A stretch of 13,119 bases of DNA from DATDPY01 sp964395765 (lineage in GTDB: Bacteria; Bacteroidota; Bacteroidia; Cytophagales; Cyclobacteriaceae): contig CAYNCU010000120.1 in NCBI GenBank assembly GCA_964395765.1, forward strand, positions 1-13,119, written 5' to 3'. Position numbers and translations under genes: made by a program. The notes under the pieces were generated by a model. It was not told where the DNA came from. It saw nothing but the letters and a program-made list of their open reading frames with translations, and searched no databases. This document shows, piece after piece, positions 1 through 6,903 of the stretch; positions within the stretch are counted from its first letter, which is position 1; the number at the start of each line of letters is the position of its first letter.

Positions 1-830
1 ATCGAGACAGAATATCAATACCTGGGAACGTGAGCAGCCAGTTTATTTCGGCATTACTATTAACAGCGCCTGCGTTGGAAAAAGGGTTGACCATTGAATT
101 GAAAGGGAAAATATCAAGCCGGCCCTATATTGAAATGACTTTGAATATTATGAAGTTCTTCCGGACACAATATGAATGGAATAATAATTTAATTTCGATT
201 CATCCTCAGCACTACATAGCAAATAAATTTATCGTGAGCCCTGACTGGTCTGCGGCAAGCTATTGGTATAGCCTGGTGGCGATAGCCGAAGAAGCTGAAT
301 TACATTTACCTGGCTTATCCATGAACAGTTACCAGGGAGACAAGGTCATTACCCGGATAATGGACCCGCTCGGCGTTAAATCTGTCTTTGATGAAAGGGG
401 AGTATACCTAACTAAAAAAGATACCGTGCCGGAATTTACCTGGGATTTCAGTGATTGTCCTGACCTGGCACAAGCGGTTGCGGTTACGGCAGCAGTAAAA
501 GGCGTTACATTGCATATGTCCGGAATCGAAAGTCTGCGAATTAAAGAGACCGACAGGATCAGTGCCCTACAGAAAGAACTCGGTAAAATAGGGGCCGGCC
601 TGATGGAAATCAATAGTGGGGAATGGGTTGTAATACAAACCGGCAACAAAAAGATTCCCGAGTCCTGTAATTTCGAATCTTATGATGACCACAGGATGGC
701 CATGGCCCTGGCCCCTTTGGCGGCTGTAACCAATGTGAATATTGACAATTATAAGGTCGTTAGTAAATCCTACCCTGGTTTTTGGAAAGACCTGGCCATC
801 GCAGGAATGGATGTATCGATTGTCGATTGA
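1..830 (+). CDS. aroA: 3-phosphoshikimate 1-carboxyvinyltransferase (EPSP synthase), 5'-truncated by window edge
   Basis: Transfers the enolpyruvyl group of PEP to shikimate-3-phosphate, the sixth step of the cytosolic shikimate pathway to chorismate. The reading frame is already open at base 3, so the gene enters from outside; the first in-frame GTG (30) is an internal valine of the family motif GNVSSQF (bases 24-44), not a start. About 275 residues remain of the roughly 410-430 usual. Visible family motifs are the VSSQ shikimate-3-phosphate loop, RIKETDR (from base 537), DDHRMAMAL (about base 685) and the C-terminal KSYPGFW segment (about base 765). The DFSDCPDLAQ segment fits the region holding the catalytic aspartate. 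It ends TGA at 828-830 and converges on the M42 peptidase gene. Identification is firm; class I or II type cannot be judged without the N-terminus. Confidence 0.96.
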   Translation, partial: RDRISIPGNVSSQFISALLLTAPALEKGLTIELKGKISSRPYIEMTLNIMKFFRTQYEWNNNLISIHPQHYIANKFIVSPDWSAASYWYSLVAIAEEAELHLPGLSMNSYQGDKVITRIMDPLGVKSVFDERGVYLTKKDTVPEFTWDFSDCPDLAQAVAVTAAVKGVTLHMSGIESLRIKETDRISALQKELGKIGAGLMEINSGEWVVIQTGNKKIPESCNFESYDDHRMAMALAPLAAVTNVNIDNYKVVSKSYPGFWKDLAIAGMDVSIVD

Positions 831-866
831 ACCCGTTGACTTTTTCGATAGACCACAATTCAGGGA

Positions 867-904
867 CCTGATTATTTTAAATCCAACGAATTAAATGATC
901 CAGG
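867..904. terminator. Possible bidirectional terminator between convergent genes
   Basis: In the 92-base gap between the aroA stop and the 3' end of the peptidase gene there is an imperfect inverted repeat. CCTGATTATTT (867-877) can pair with AAATGATCCAGG (893-904), allowing one T-G pair and one bulged C. The stem is AT-rich. The location between convergent genes suits a shared terminator, but the stem is weak and there is no clean T-tract, so this is a tentative call. Confidence 0.3.
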
Positions 905-922
905 AATATTGAAGGTTAAAAA

Positions 923-1993
923 TCAACTCAGGTAACTGAAGTTATGTCCTTTCGGAAGCTGCTTCAGAAATGCTATAAATAATTTTATCACATTTTCAAT
1001 GTCGGACATATCAACTGTTTCCACGGTTGTATGCATATATTTTAATGGCAAGGATATCAGGGCTGAAGGCACACCGCCGTTGGAATAGGCAAAGGCATCG
1101 GTATCCGTACCGGTTATCCTTGAGCTGGCAGCCAGCTGGTAAGGAATTTTATTTTTATCTGCCGCTTTGATCAGCATTTTTAATAAATTATTATGAACTG
1201 CCGGTGCATAGGTAAGAACCGGACCTGACCCGCATTTGAGGTCGCCTTGTTTAATTTTGTTATAATGAGGGGATTGAGTATCATGGGTTACATCCGTTAC
1301 AATCGCCAGGTTTGGTTTGACCCGTTGGGTGATCATTTCTGCGCCCCTCAGGCCAACTTCTTCCTGTACTGAATTGGTTATGTATAGTCCGAAAGGAAGG
1401 TTAATCCTGCCCTCATGGATTCTCCGGGCAGTCTCGGCAATCATATATCCCCCTATCCTGTTATCAAGGGCCCGTCCCACCAGGAACTTTTTGTTCAATT
1501 CCATCAGGTCGTCATCAAAAGTCACAACACAGCCTACGTGAATTCCAAGCTTTTTAACTTCCGCCTCCGAGGTACAACCGCAATCCAGAATAACTGTGTC
1601 CACATCCATCTTGATCTCATTTTTGGGATCGCGAACATGAATGGCCGGCCAACCGAAGACAGCCGGGTGAGTTCCTTTTTCAGTATGGATTTTGGCTCGC
1701 ATGGAAGGTGCAATCTGGTAATCTGAGCCCCCGTTTCGGATTACATATATATACCCATCTTTGTTTATATAATTAACAAACCAGGATATTTCATCGGCAT
1801 GGGCTTCAATGATAACTTTATAATCCGATTCTGGATTTATTACGCCCACAGCGGTTCCGTAGGAATCGGTGAAATAACTATCCGTATAGGGTTTAATATA
1901 ATTTAACCAGATTTTTTGCCCTGAAGCTTCGTAGCCGGTGGGAGCTACATTATTCAGATATTCATAAAGAAACTTCCTGCTTTTACTATCCAT
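923..1993 (-). CDS. M42-family metallo-aminopeptidase (FrvX/glutamyl aminopeptidase-like)
   Basis: A probable cytosolic di-metal aminopeptidase of about 356 residues, the normal length for family M42 (TET-type peptidases, which usually form large oligomers). From the ATG at 1993, the predicted metal and catalytic residues are all present: H65 and D67 in EAHADEISW, D177 in GRALDNRIGG, E211/E212 in QEEVGLRGA, D234 in TDVTHD and H321 in KYMHTT. I chose the ATG at 1991-1993 (MDSKSRKF), not the TTG six bases upstream, because ATG is the stronger start and nothing supports TTG. It is the only - strand gene here, transcribed away from the Lrp-type regulator across a 164-base shared intergenic region. 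Substrate specificity (glutamyl, leucyl or other) cannot be read from sequence, and some relatives are annotated as endoglucanases without good reason. Confidence 0.92.
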   Translation of the reverse strand: MDSKSRKFLYEYLNNVAPTGYEASGQKIWLNYIKPYTDSYFTDSYGTAVGVINPESDYKVIIEAHADEISWFVNYINKDGYIYVIRNGGSDYQIAPSMRAKIHTEKGTHPAVFGWPAIHVRDPKNEIKMDVDTVILDCGCTSEAEVKKLGIHVGCVVTFDDDLMELNKKFLVGRALDNRIGGYMIAETARRIHEGRINLPFGLYITNSVQEEVGLRGAEMITQRVKPNLAIVTDVTHDTQSPHYNKIKQGDLKCGSGPVLTYAPAVHNNLLKMLIKAADKNKIPYQLAASSRITGTDTDAFAYSNGGVPSALISLPLKYMHTTVETVDMSDIENVIKLFIAFLKQLPKGHNFSYLS

Positions 1994-2015
1994 CTTCAAA
2001 TTTTATTAATCTTTG

Positions 2016-2023
2016 CAAATATA
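2016..2023 (-). promoter_or_regulatory. Candidate -7 box for the M42 peptidase gene
   Basis: Read on the - strand these bases are TATATTTG, an exact match to the Bacteroidota -7 consensus TAnnTTTG. It lies 22 bases upstream of the ATG at 1993, implying a short leader. No convincing -33 TTTG is found at the expected distance, so the call rests on one element. Confidence 0.4.
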
Positions 2024-2099
2024 CCCGGACCAAATATTTTACCGTTTAAAATAGGTATTATGACCCAATTATAAAATAACATTAAAGTATTTCCACAAG

Positions 2100-2128
2100 A
2101 TGTAAAATATTTAAAAATTATTTTACAT
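2100..2128. promoter_or_regulatory. Inverted repeat 1 upstream of lrp (candidate operator)
   Basis: A perfect 10-base inverted repeat: ATGTAAAATA (2100-2109) and TATTTTACAT (2119-2128) with a 9-base AT-rich spacer. It overlaps the candidate -7 box at 2124-2131. Lrp/AsnC proteins bind AT-rich palindromic sites and often repress their own genes. An operator role is inferred from position; the sequence is too AT-rich and lacks the T-tract needed for a terminator of the divergent gene. Confidence 0.5.
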
Positions 2129-2131
2129 TTG
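2124..2131 (+). promoter_or_regulatory. Candidate -7 box of the lrp cluster promoter
   Basis: TACATTTG is an exact match to TAnnTTTG. It sits 26 bases before the ATG at 2158, giving a predicted transcription start around 2137-2139. It overlaps the right arm of inverted repeat 1 and touches the first base of inverted repeat 2, so a protein on either repeat would be expected to hinder initiation. No clear -33 TTTG is seen. Confidence 0.45.
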
Positions 2132-2151
2132 TTCAGAATAAAATTCTGAAC
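2131..2151. promoter_or_regulatory. Inverted repeat 2 upstream of lrp (candidate operator)
   Basis: A perfect 9-base inverted repeat: GTTCAGAAT (2131-2139), spacer AAA, ATTCTGAAC (2143-2151). It ends six bases before the lrp ATG and spans the predicted transcription start. The 21-base length and near-perfect dyad fit a dimer binding site. The three-base spacer would also allow a small RNA hairpin next to the start codon, but the DNA-operator reading fits the Lrp/AsnC neighbour better. Confidence 0.55.
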
Positions 2152-2157
2152 AAGATT

Positions 2158-2649
2158 ATGAGTCAACATATGAAACTAGATAAAACAGACCGCAAAATAT
2201 TAGAGATCCTGCAAAAAAGTGCCAAAATTACCAATGCGCAATTATCAAAGGAAATCGGCTTATCGCCGGCCCCTACCCTCGAAAGGGTGAAAAAGCTGGA
2301 AAGCATGGGAGTGATAACAAGTTATCATGCCAAATTGAATACCGAAAAAATCGGGCTGGGTGTCAGTACTTTTGTACTGGTTGCCTTACGCGGACATAAC
2401 CGTGAAAACATCGAGCAATTTATGAAGGAAATCGATAAGATAGAAGAGGTCATTGAATGTCATCATATCACAGGGGCAGGTGATTTTATCCTGCGTATCA
2501 TTTCAAAAGATATCCAATCCTACCAGAAACTTATGCTCGAAAAAGTAAGCGATATTAAAGTGGTTGATAATATGCAGTCAATGGTTGTACTATCAACTTT
2601 TAAAGACAGTATGGTACTTCCTAATCCCGATAATATTGACCTTCATTAG
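2158..2649 (+). CDS. Lrp/AsnC-family transcriptional regulator
   Basis: A 163-residue DNA-binding regulator with the standard two-part architecture: an N-terminal winged helix-turn-helix (residues about 6-60, including LDKTDRKILEILQ and the recognition region LSPAPTLERVKKLE) and a C-terminal RAM/ACT-like ligand-binding and oligomerisation domain (about 65-147, with the family signature ITGAGDFILRI). Family members form dimers to octamers and commonly respond to amino acids. The start at 2158 (MSQHMKL) is taken; Met5 at 2170 is a possible alternative. It heads a same-strand cluster with a phosphoribosyltransferase 20 bases downstream and then panB. Two palindromes and a -7-like box immediately upstream suggest autoregulation. 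The effector and regulon are unknown; nothing proves it is the leucine-responsive global regulator. Confidence 0.93.
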   Translation: MSQHMKLDKTDRKILEILQKSAKITNAQLSKEIGLSPAPTLERVKKLESMGVITSYHAKLNTEKIGLGVSTFVLVALRGHNRENIEQFMKEIDKIEEVIECHHITGAGDFILRIISKDIQSYQKLMLEKVSDIKVVDNMQSMVVLSTFKDSMVLPNPDNIDLH

Positions 2650-2669
2650 GAAATTTATTTTTTTTAAAT

Positions 2670-3176
2670 ATGACGACTGAAAAAGACCTTATTCTTGACA
2701 AGGATGAAATTTTTCAAAAAATCAAGAGAATAGCCTTCGAAATCCTGGAGAGAAATATCGGTGAAAAAGAATTAATCATTGCCGGTATTGCAGACGGTGG
2801 ATATAAACTGGCCGAAATCCTGGTGGATGAGCTGGAAAAAGAATCCGTTTTTAAAATCAAACTTGTAAAGATTACGCTGGATAAAAAGGCCCCATTTAAA
2901 AGCAAGATTGAGGTGGATTACGACATTAAGTCTTTAAAAGACAAAACGATTATTATTGTAGATGATGTGTTGCATACCGGGAGAACATTTGTACAAAGCA
3001 TGAAACCATTCCTCGAAGTTGATGTGAAAAAGATTCAGACGGTTGTCCTTGTTAACCGTAACTATACCTTGTTTCCCGTAACGGCTAATTATACCGGGTA
3101 TGAATTATCCACCACCTTAAGCGACCATGTATTGGTTGACCTGAATTCAAAGGATATCGGAGTTTATCTTTACTGA
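2670..3176 (+). CDS. PyrR-like type I phosphoribosyltransferase
   Basis: A 168-residue protein of the type I PRTase fold. The PRPP-binding loop IIIVDDVLHTGRT lies at about residues 94-106, with the acidic pair D98/D99 and the phosphate-binding T103-G-R-T106. The segment around IAGIADGG (37-44) fits the pyrophosphate loop. The C-terminal pattern (LVNRNYTLFP, then a threonine/serine-rich turn, then VDLNSKDIGVYLY) resembles PyrR, the uracil phosphoribosyltransferase and pyr-operon attenuator of Firmicutes. Here no pyr gene is adjacent and the 20-base gap before it leaves no room for a pyr attenuator, so a regulatory role is unsupported; nucleobase salvage is more likely. It sits between the Lrp-type regulator and panB (7 bases downstream), probably co-transcribed. 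Substrate base is not predictable. Confidence 0.85.
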   Translation: MTTEKDLILDKDEIFQKIKRIAFEILERNIGEKELIIAGIADGGYKLAEILVDELEKESVFKIKLVKITLDKKAPFKSKIEVDYDIKSLKDKTIIIVDDVLHTGRTFVQSMKPFLEVDVKKIQTVVLVNRNYTLFPVTANYTGYELSTTLSDHVLVDLNSKDIGVYLY

Positions 3177-3183
3177 ATAAAAC

Positions 3184-4002
3184 ATGCCGGAAACCAAATC
3201 ATCTGCCAAAAGAATTACGACGCATACCCTGCAGGAAATGAAACGGCAGGGACGTAAAATCAGCATGCTGACTTCCTATGATTTTTCTATGGCTAAAATA
3301 ATTGATGCAGCGGGAATTGATGTAATTCTAGTGGGAGACTCGGCATCGAATGTAATGGCCGGCCATGAAACCACCCTTCCTATTACCCTGGAACATATGA
3401 TCTATCATGCCTCATCGGTAGTCAGGGCTGTAAATCGGGCATTGATCGTTGTGGATATTCCCTTCGGGTATTACCAGAGTGATCCCGGAGAGGCGCTTCA
3501 TTCAGCGATCAGGATCATGAAAGAATCGGGGGCTCATAGTGTAAAAATGGAAGGCGGAGCTGAAGTGAAGGAATCCATAGAACGGGTGATCTCAGCGGGC
3601 ATTCCTGTTATGGGTCACCTGGGCCTAACTCCCCAGTCTATTTATAAATTCGGTACCTACTCGGTCAGGGCAACAGAAGAAGAAGAAGCGCAAAAATTGC
3701 TGGATGATGCGCGCCTGCTTGAGCAATCAGGTTGCTTCGGAATCGTGCTTGAAAAAATTCCGGCATCTCTCGCTAAAAAGGTAACTGAATCCGTTTCAAT
3801 TCCCATCATCGGAATTGGAGCCGGTCCCTGGGTTGACGGACAGGTGCTGGTGATGCATGACATGTTGGGAATTAATAAGGAATTCAAACCCCGATTTCTC
3901 AGAAGGTATGCTGATCTTCATTCGGTTGTTTCTGATGCGGTAAAGAACTATATTAACGATATAAAAACCGGGAAATTCCCATCTGAATCTGAAAGCTATT
4001 AA
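3184..4002 (+). CDS. panB: 3-methyl-2-oxobutanoate hydroxymethyltransferase
   Basis: First committed enzyme of pantothenate (vitamin B5/CoA) synthesis: it adds a hydroxymethyl group from 5,10-methylene-tetrahydrofolate to 2-ketoisovalerate, giving ketopantoate. The 272 residues form one TIM-barrel domain of usual length. By alignment from memory with E. coli PanB, metal ligands are D52 (VGDSASNVMAGH), D91 (VDIPFGYY) and E123 (KMEGG), the substrate-contacting lysine is K121, and the catalytic glutamate is E190 (VLEKIP). Other signatures are GHLGLTPQS and IGIGAGPWVDGQVLV. It begins 7 bases after the phosphoribosyltransferase stop. No panC or panD is in the window. Its substrate is also that of the LeuA encoded about 7 kb downstream. 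Confidence 0.97.
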   Translation: MPETKSSAKRITTHTLQEMKRQGRKISMLTSYDFSMAKIIDAAGIDVILVGDSASNVMAGHETTLPITLEHMIYHASSVVRAVNRALIVVDIPFGYYQSDPGEALHSAIRIMKESGAHSVKMEGGAEVKESIERVISAGIPVMGHLGLTPQSIYKFGTYSVRATEEEEAQKLLDDARLLEQSGCFGIVLEKIPASLAKKVTESVSIPIIGIGAGPWVDGQVLVMHDMLGINKEFKPRFLRRYADLHSVVSDAVKNYINDIKTGKFPSESESY

Positions 4003-4005
4003 CAG

Positions 4006-4809
4006 ATGATATTCAAATGGTTTGTACGGATATTTTTTCTGATTATAATAATTCATCTTCCATTCAGGAGTTTCAGCCAGGATGCCTACACTTATAACGG
4101 CCGGAAATACGACCCGTACCTGGACCGGTTATCCTTAAGCATTGGTGGCGGGTTATCGGCTTACCAGGGTGAATTAAGCGGTTTTTTTAATCCCAAACTT
4201 CAACGTTACTACCTTAACCCTAATGCCGGGGTCGGGATGGCATATCAATTCAATGATTATGTGAGCCTAATGGGAGAAATCAACCTCTTCCTTTTATCTT
4301 CTGATCCCAAACCACTCTATAATGACACCAGCCGGGTTTTCTGGTCCTTTAATTTCGATTATTTCCTGGCGCCGGAAATCAATATAATTCCCCAGAGGAA
4401 AATCGATGGCAGGTTCTAAAAAAGGAAAGCTACGGTCATCGGAGGCATCGGGCAGGTGAATTTTTTCCCGAAAAACAATAAAGGTGGCGGTGCTAAAACC
4501 GGTGAAATAGTGCAGGGTCCTGGTGATTCCAATTCAGGCTCATATGCCTTCGCCAAATTATCAGTGATATACCCGGTTGGCATTATTGGCAAATATTTTA
4601 TTGATAAAAACCAGTATATATCCCTGGAAGGGACCTACCGATTTACTAAAACGGATTTCCTGGATGCCTTTAAGGATGTATCAGCCAATCGCTTCGATAA
4701 ATACGTTACACTTCAATTCAAATACACCATAATTTTCGATTCCAATCCTTACGGATTTTTTAATTATAAGAAGTACCTTCGAAATACAAGAAAGAGTATG
4801 CAGCGGTAG
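4006..4809 (+). pseudogene. Outer-membrane beta-barrel-type protein interrupted by an in-frame stop
   Basis: Two open segments lie in the same frame: 4006-4419 (137 codons) and the continuation to the TAG ending at 4809, separated only by the TAA at 4417-4419. Read through, they give about 267 residues. The product starts with a hydrophobic signal peptide (residues about 4-20, likely cleaved after SFS at position 24), then glycine- and aromatic-rich alternating strands typical of small Bacteroidota outer-membrane barrels (LSLSIGGGLSAYQGEL, AGVGMAYQFNDYVSLMGE, then GGIGQVNFFP and SLEGTYRF beyond the stop). No reading-frame change is needed, so a single substitution, for example TTA or CAA to TAA, would explain it; a sequencing error is equally possible. 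The start lies 3 bases after the panB stop. Exact family is not recognised. If the stop is real, the short 137-residue product would lack half the barrel and probably be non-functional. Confidence 0.7.
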
Positions 4810-4835
4810 TCATTTTCATGTAATCCGAAAAATGA
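4810..4835 (+). terminator. Weak AT-rich stem-loop after the outer-membrane gene
   Basis: TCATTTT (4810-4816) pairs with AAAATGA (4829-4835) across a 12-base loop, followed by a T-rich run from about 4836. It may end the lrp-panB cluster before icd. The stem has only two G-C pairs, so confidence is low. Confidence 0.3.
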
Positions 4836-4887
4836 TTCCTAACTCTATTTTTTATTTATTAATTTCACTAAATAATAATTTTTAGTA

Positions 4888-6114
4888 ATGGAAGAACAGG
4901 TAATTTCAATTAAAAACGGTAAGCTGACGGTCCCTGATCACCCCACCTTGCCCTTTATTGAAGGCGACGGCACAGGTGTTGATATCTGGCCAGCCTCGAA
5001 AATGGTTTTGGATAGTGCCATAGAAAAAGCATATGCCGGAAAAAGAAAAATACACTGGAAGGAAGTATATGCAGGTGAAAAAGCTTTTAAACAATTTAAC
5101 AGCTGGTTGCCGGATGAAACCTTAAAATCATTTGAACATTATCTGGTTGGAATAAAAGGGCCATTGACTACTCCCGTGGGCGGTGGAATCCGGTCATTGA
5201 ATGTGGCGTTACGGCAGAAACTGGATCTTTATGCCTGCGTACGGCCGGTTCGCTGGTTTAAGGGCACCCCGTCGCCGGTGAAGGAACCCTGGAAAACAGA
5301 TATGGTGATCTTCAGGGAAAATACCGAAGACATTTATGCAGGCATTGAATTCCAGGAAGGCACGGCGGATAATAAAAAATTTATTTCCCTTTTAAAGGAT
5401 AATTTCCCGGATCACTATGGAAAAATCCGATTCCCGGGGACTTCAGGTATCGGGTTAAAACCAATATCCAGGGAAGGAACGGACCGTCTTGTACGGGCTG
5501 CTGTAAATTATGCCATAAATCATAAAAAGCCCAGCGTAACCATGGTTCATAAGGGGAACATAATGAAATTCACTTCGGGCGCATTCCGTGACTGGGGATA
5601 TGCCATGGTGAAAAAAGAATTCAAATCCGTTGATCTCGATGGCGGCCCATGGCAGGTAATTGAAACCAACGGCCATAAATTAATTGTAAAGGATTTTATC
5701 GCCGACGCCTTTCTCCAGCAGATTTTACTGAGACCTGCCGATTATTCGGTAATCGCGACACCGAACCTGAACGGAGACTACATCTCTGACGCTGCTGCAG
5801 CAATCGTCGGAGGAATTGGAATCGCCCCCGGTGGTAATATTAATTACGACACCGGCCATGCAATCTTTGAAGCTACACATGGTACCGCTCCTAAATATGC
5901 CGGTCAGGATAAAGTAAACCCCGGATCACTAATTCTTTCCGGTGTTATGATGCTGGAATACCTGGGATGGCAGGAAGCCGCAGACCTGATCTCGAAAGGA
6001 ATTGAAAAATCAATTGACGCAAAACGCGTGACCTATGATTTCGAACGACAAATGGAGGGGGCTACCCTTCTGAAGTGCAGCGAATTCGGCAAAGAGATCG
6101 TTAAAAATATGTAA
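4888..6114 (+). CDS. icd: NADP-dependent isocitrate dehydrogenase
   Basis: Oxidatively decarboxylates isocitrate to 2-oxoglutarate in the TCA cycle, generating NADPH. The 408-residue product follows the homodimeric E. coli-type enzyme along its whole length (E. coli has 416). By comparison from memory: substrate loop GGGIRSLNVALRQ with S103 (E. coli S113), N105, R109; R119 and R143; Y150 (E. coli Y160) and K222 (E. coli K230); metal-binding D273, D297 and D301. NADP preference is supported by K336-Y337 in HGTAPKYAGQ and Y383/R387 in VTYDFER, which contact the 2'-phosphate. S103 is the residue phosphorylated by AceK in E. coli, but no AceK is encoded here. The gene stands alone with its own upstream AT-rich gap (78 bases) and a strong downstream hairpin, so it is probably monocistronic. 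Confidence 0.97.
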   Translation: MEEQVISIKNGKLTVPDHPTLPFIEGDGTGVDIWPASKMVLDSAIEKAYAGKRKIHWKEVYAGEKAFKQFNSWLPDETLKSFEHYLVGIKGPLTTPVGGGIRSLNVALRQKLDLYACVRPVRWFKGTPSPVKEPWKTDMVIFRENTEDIYAGIEFQEGTADNKKFISLLKDNFPDHYGKIRFPGTSGIGLKPISREGTDRLVRAAVNYAINHKKPSVTMVHKGNIMKFTSGAFRDWGYAMVKKEFKSVDLDGGPWQVIETNGHKLIVKDFIADAFLQQILLRPADYSVIATPNLNGDYISDAAAAIVGGIGIAPGGNINYDTGHAIFEATHGTAPKYAGQDKVNPGSLILSGVMMLEYLGWQEAADLISKGIEKSIDAKRVTYDFERQMEGATLLKCSEFGKEIVKNM

Positions 6115-6138
6115 GCCGTTCAGTCCAATGATTGGGTC

Positions 6139-6178
6139 GGTTCCGTAGTGAAACAGCGCTACGGAACTTTAAAATTTT
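6139..6178 (+). terminator. Rho-independent-type terminator after icd
   Basis: GTTCCGTAGTG (6140-6150) pairs with CGCTACGGAAC (6157-6167) with one G-T pair and a six-base loop AAACAG; a further G-T pair is possible outside. The stem is followed by TTTAAAATTTT, a broken T-tract. It begins about 25 bases after the icd stop and separates icd from the next transcription unit. Confidence 0.75.
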
Positions 6179-6257
6179 AATACTTATGGAAGGATAATTT
6201 ACCGTTTCCCACGGTCATTCGCATCGTCAACCGGAAAATGAATCCATAATTTTTCAA

Positions 6258-6887
6258 ATGGAAGAACTTATCCCACTATTCCCTTTAAAGATCGTAGCCT
6301 TCCCTAACGAAATGCTTAATCTCCATATTTTTGAGCCCCGTTATAAACAATTGCTAAATGATATTTTCCCGGGTCCGGGAAGATTTGGATTACCCCCCTA
6401 TATCGATAACCGTATTGAAATAGGTACGCTTATGGAAGTAACGGAGATCACCCGGACCTATGACGACGGAAGAATGGATATCAAAACCAAAGGATTGAAA
6501 ATCTTCAAAGTTCTTGAATACAACAATCCGTACGCTGAAAAAAAATATTCGGCCGGCACCATCAGCTACATTGAAAATCATTTCGAACAGGATCCTCTTC
6601 AAAAAGGTTATATGGTAGAGCGATTGGAAGAATTTTATCGTTGTATTCATTATAATTCAAATCTTTCAGATGCCGAAAATCTTTTATCCTATGACATAGC
6701 CCATCACCTGGGCCTGACTATTGAGGAAGAATATAAATTATTAAAACTTGACCGGGAAATGGAACGCCAGCAATATATCACAGAATACCTTGATAAGGTT
6801 ATTCCAATTCTCAGGAGAACGGACAAAGCCCGTGAAATCATTAAATTGAACGGGCATTTCAAATATTTTGATCCTATTGATTTTTAA
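6258..6887 (+). CDS. LON peptidase substrate-binding domain protein
   Basis: A 209-residue cytosolic protein made of a stand-alone LON substrate-binding (LON N-terminal, PF02190-type) domain. The hallmark lies at the start: LIPLFPLKIVAFPNEMLNLH followed by IFEPRY (residues about 4-29), with a beta-rich region to about residue 110 (IGTLMEVTEI, MDIKTKGLKIFKV) and a helical tail (about 115-200). There is no AAA+ ATPase or protease domain, so it is not Lon itself. Function of stand-alone forms is not well defined; substrate or cofactor binding is assumed. The start follows an AT-rich leader with no clear Shine-Dalgarno. nuoA begins 16 bases after its stop, so the gene is likely the first member of the nuo transcript. 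Confidence 0.9.
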   Translation: MEELIPLFPLKIVAFPNEMLNLHIFEPRYKQLLNDIFPGPGRFGLPPYIDNRIEIGTLMEVTEITRTYDDGRMDIKTKGLKIFKVLEYNNPYAEKKYSAGTISYIENHFEQDPLQKGYMVERLEEFYRCIHYNSNLSDAENLLSYDIAHHLGLTIEEEYKLLKLDREMERQQYITEYLDKVIPILRRTDKAREIIKLNGHFKYFDPIDF

Positions 6888-6903
6888 TCATTAAATTTAT
6901 CGG

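Noticed and set aside
1994..1999. TTG start at 1999 for the M42 peptidase
   Set aside because: An ATG lies only two codons downstream at 1993, and nothing such as a ribosome site favours the TTG.
2650..2669. pyr-type attenuator before the PyrR-like gene
   Set aside because: Only 20 AT-rich bases separate it from lrp, too few for the alternative hairpins of a PyrR-controlled leader.
4417..4419. TAA read as a sense codon (recoding)
   Set aside because: Other genes here, including panB, nuoA and leuA, end at TAA at their expected lengths, and no recoding element is visible.
6244..6261. CCAT/ATGG stem that would hide the start codon of the LON-domain gene
   Set aside because: Only four base pairs around a ten-base AT loop; too unstable to call a regulatory structure.
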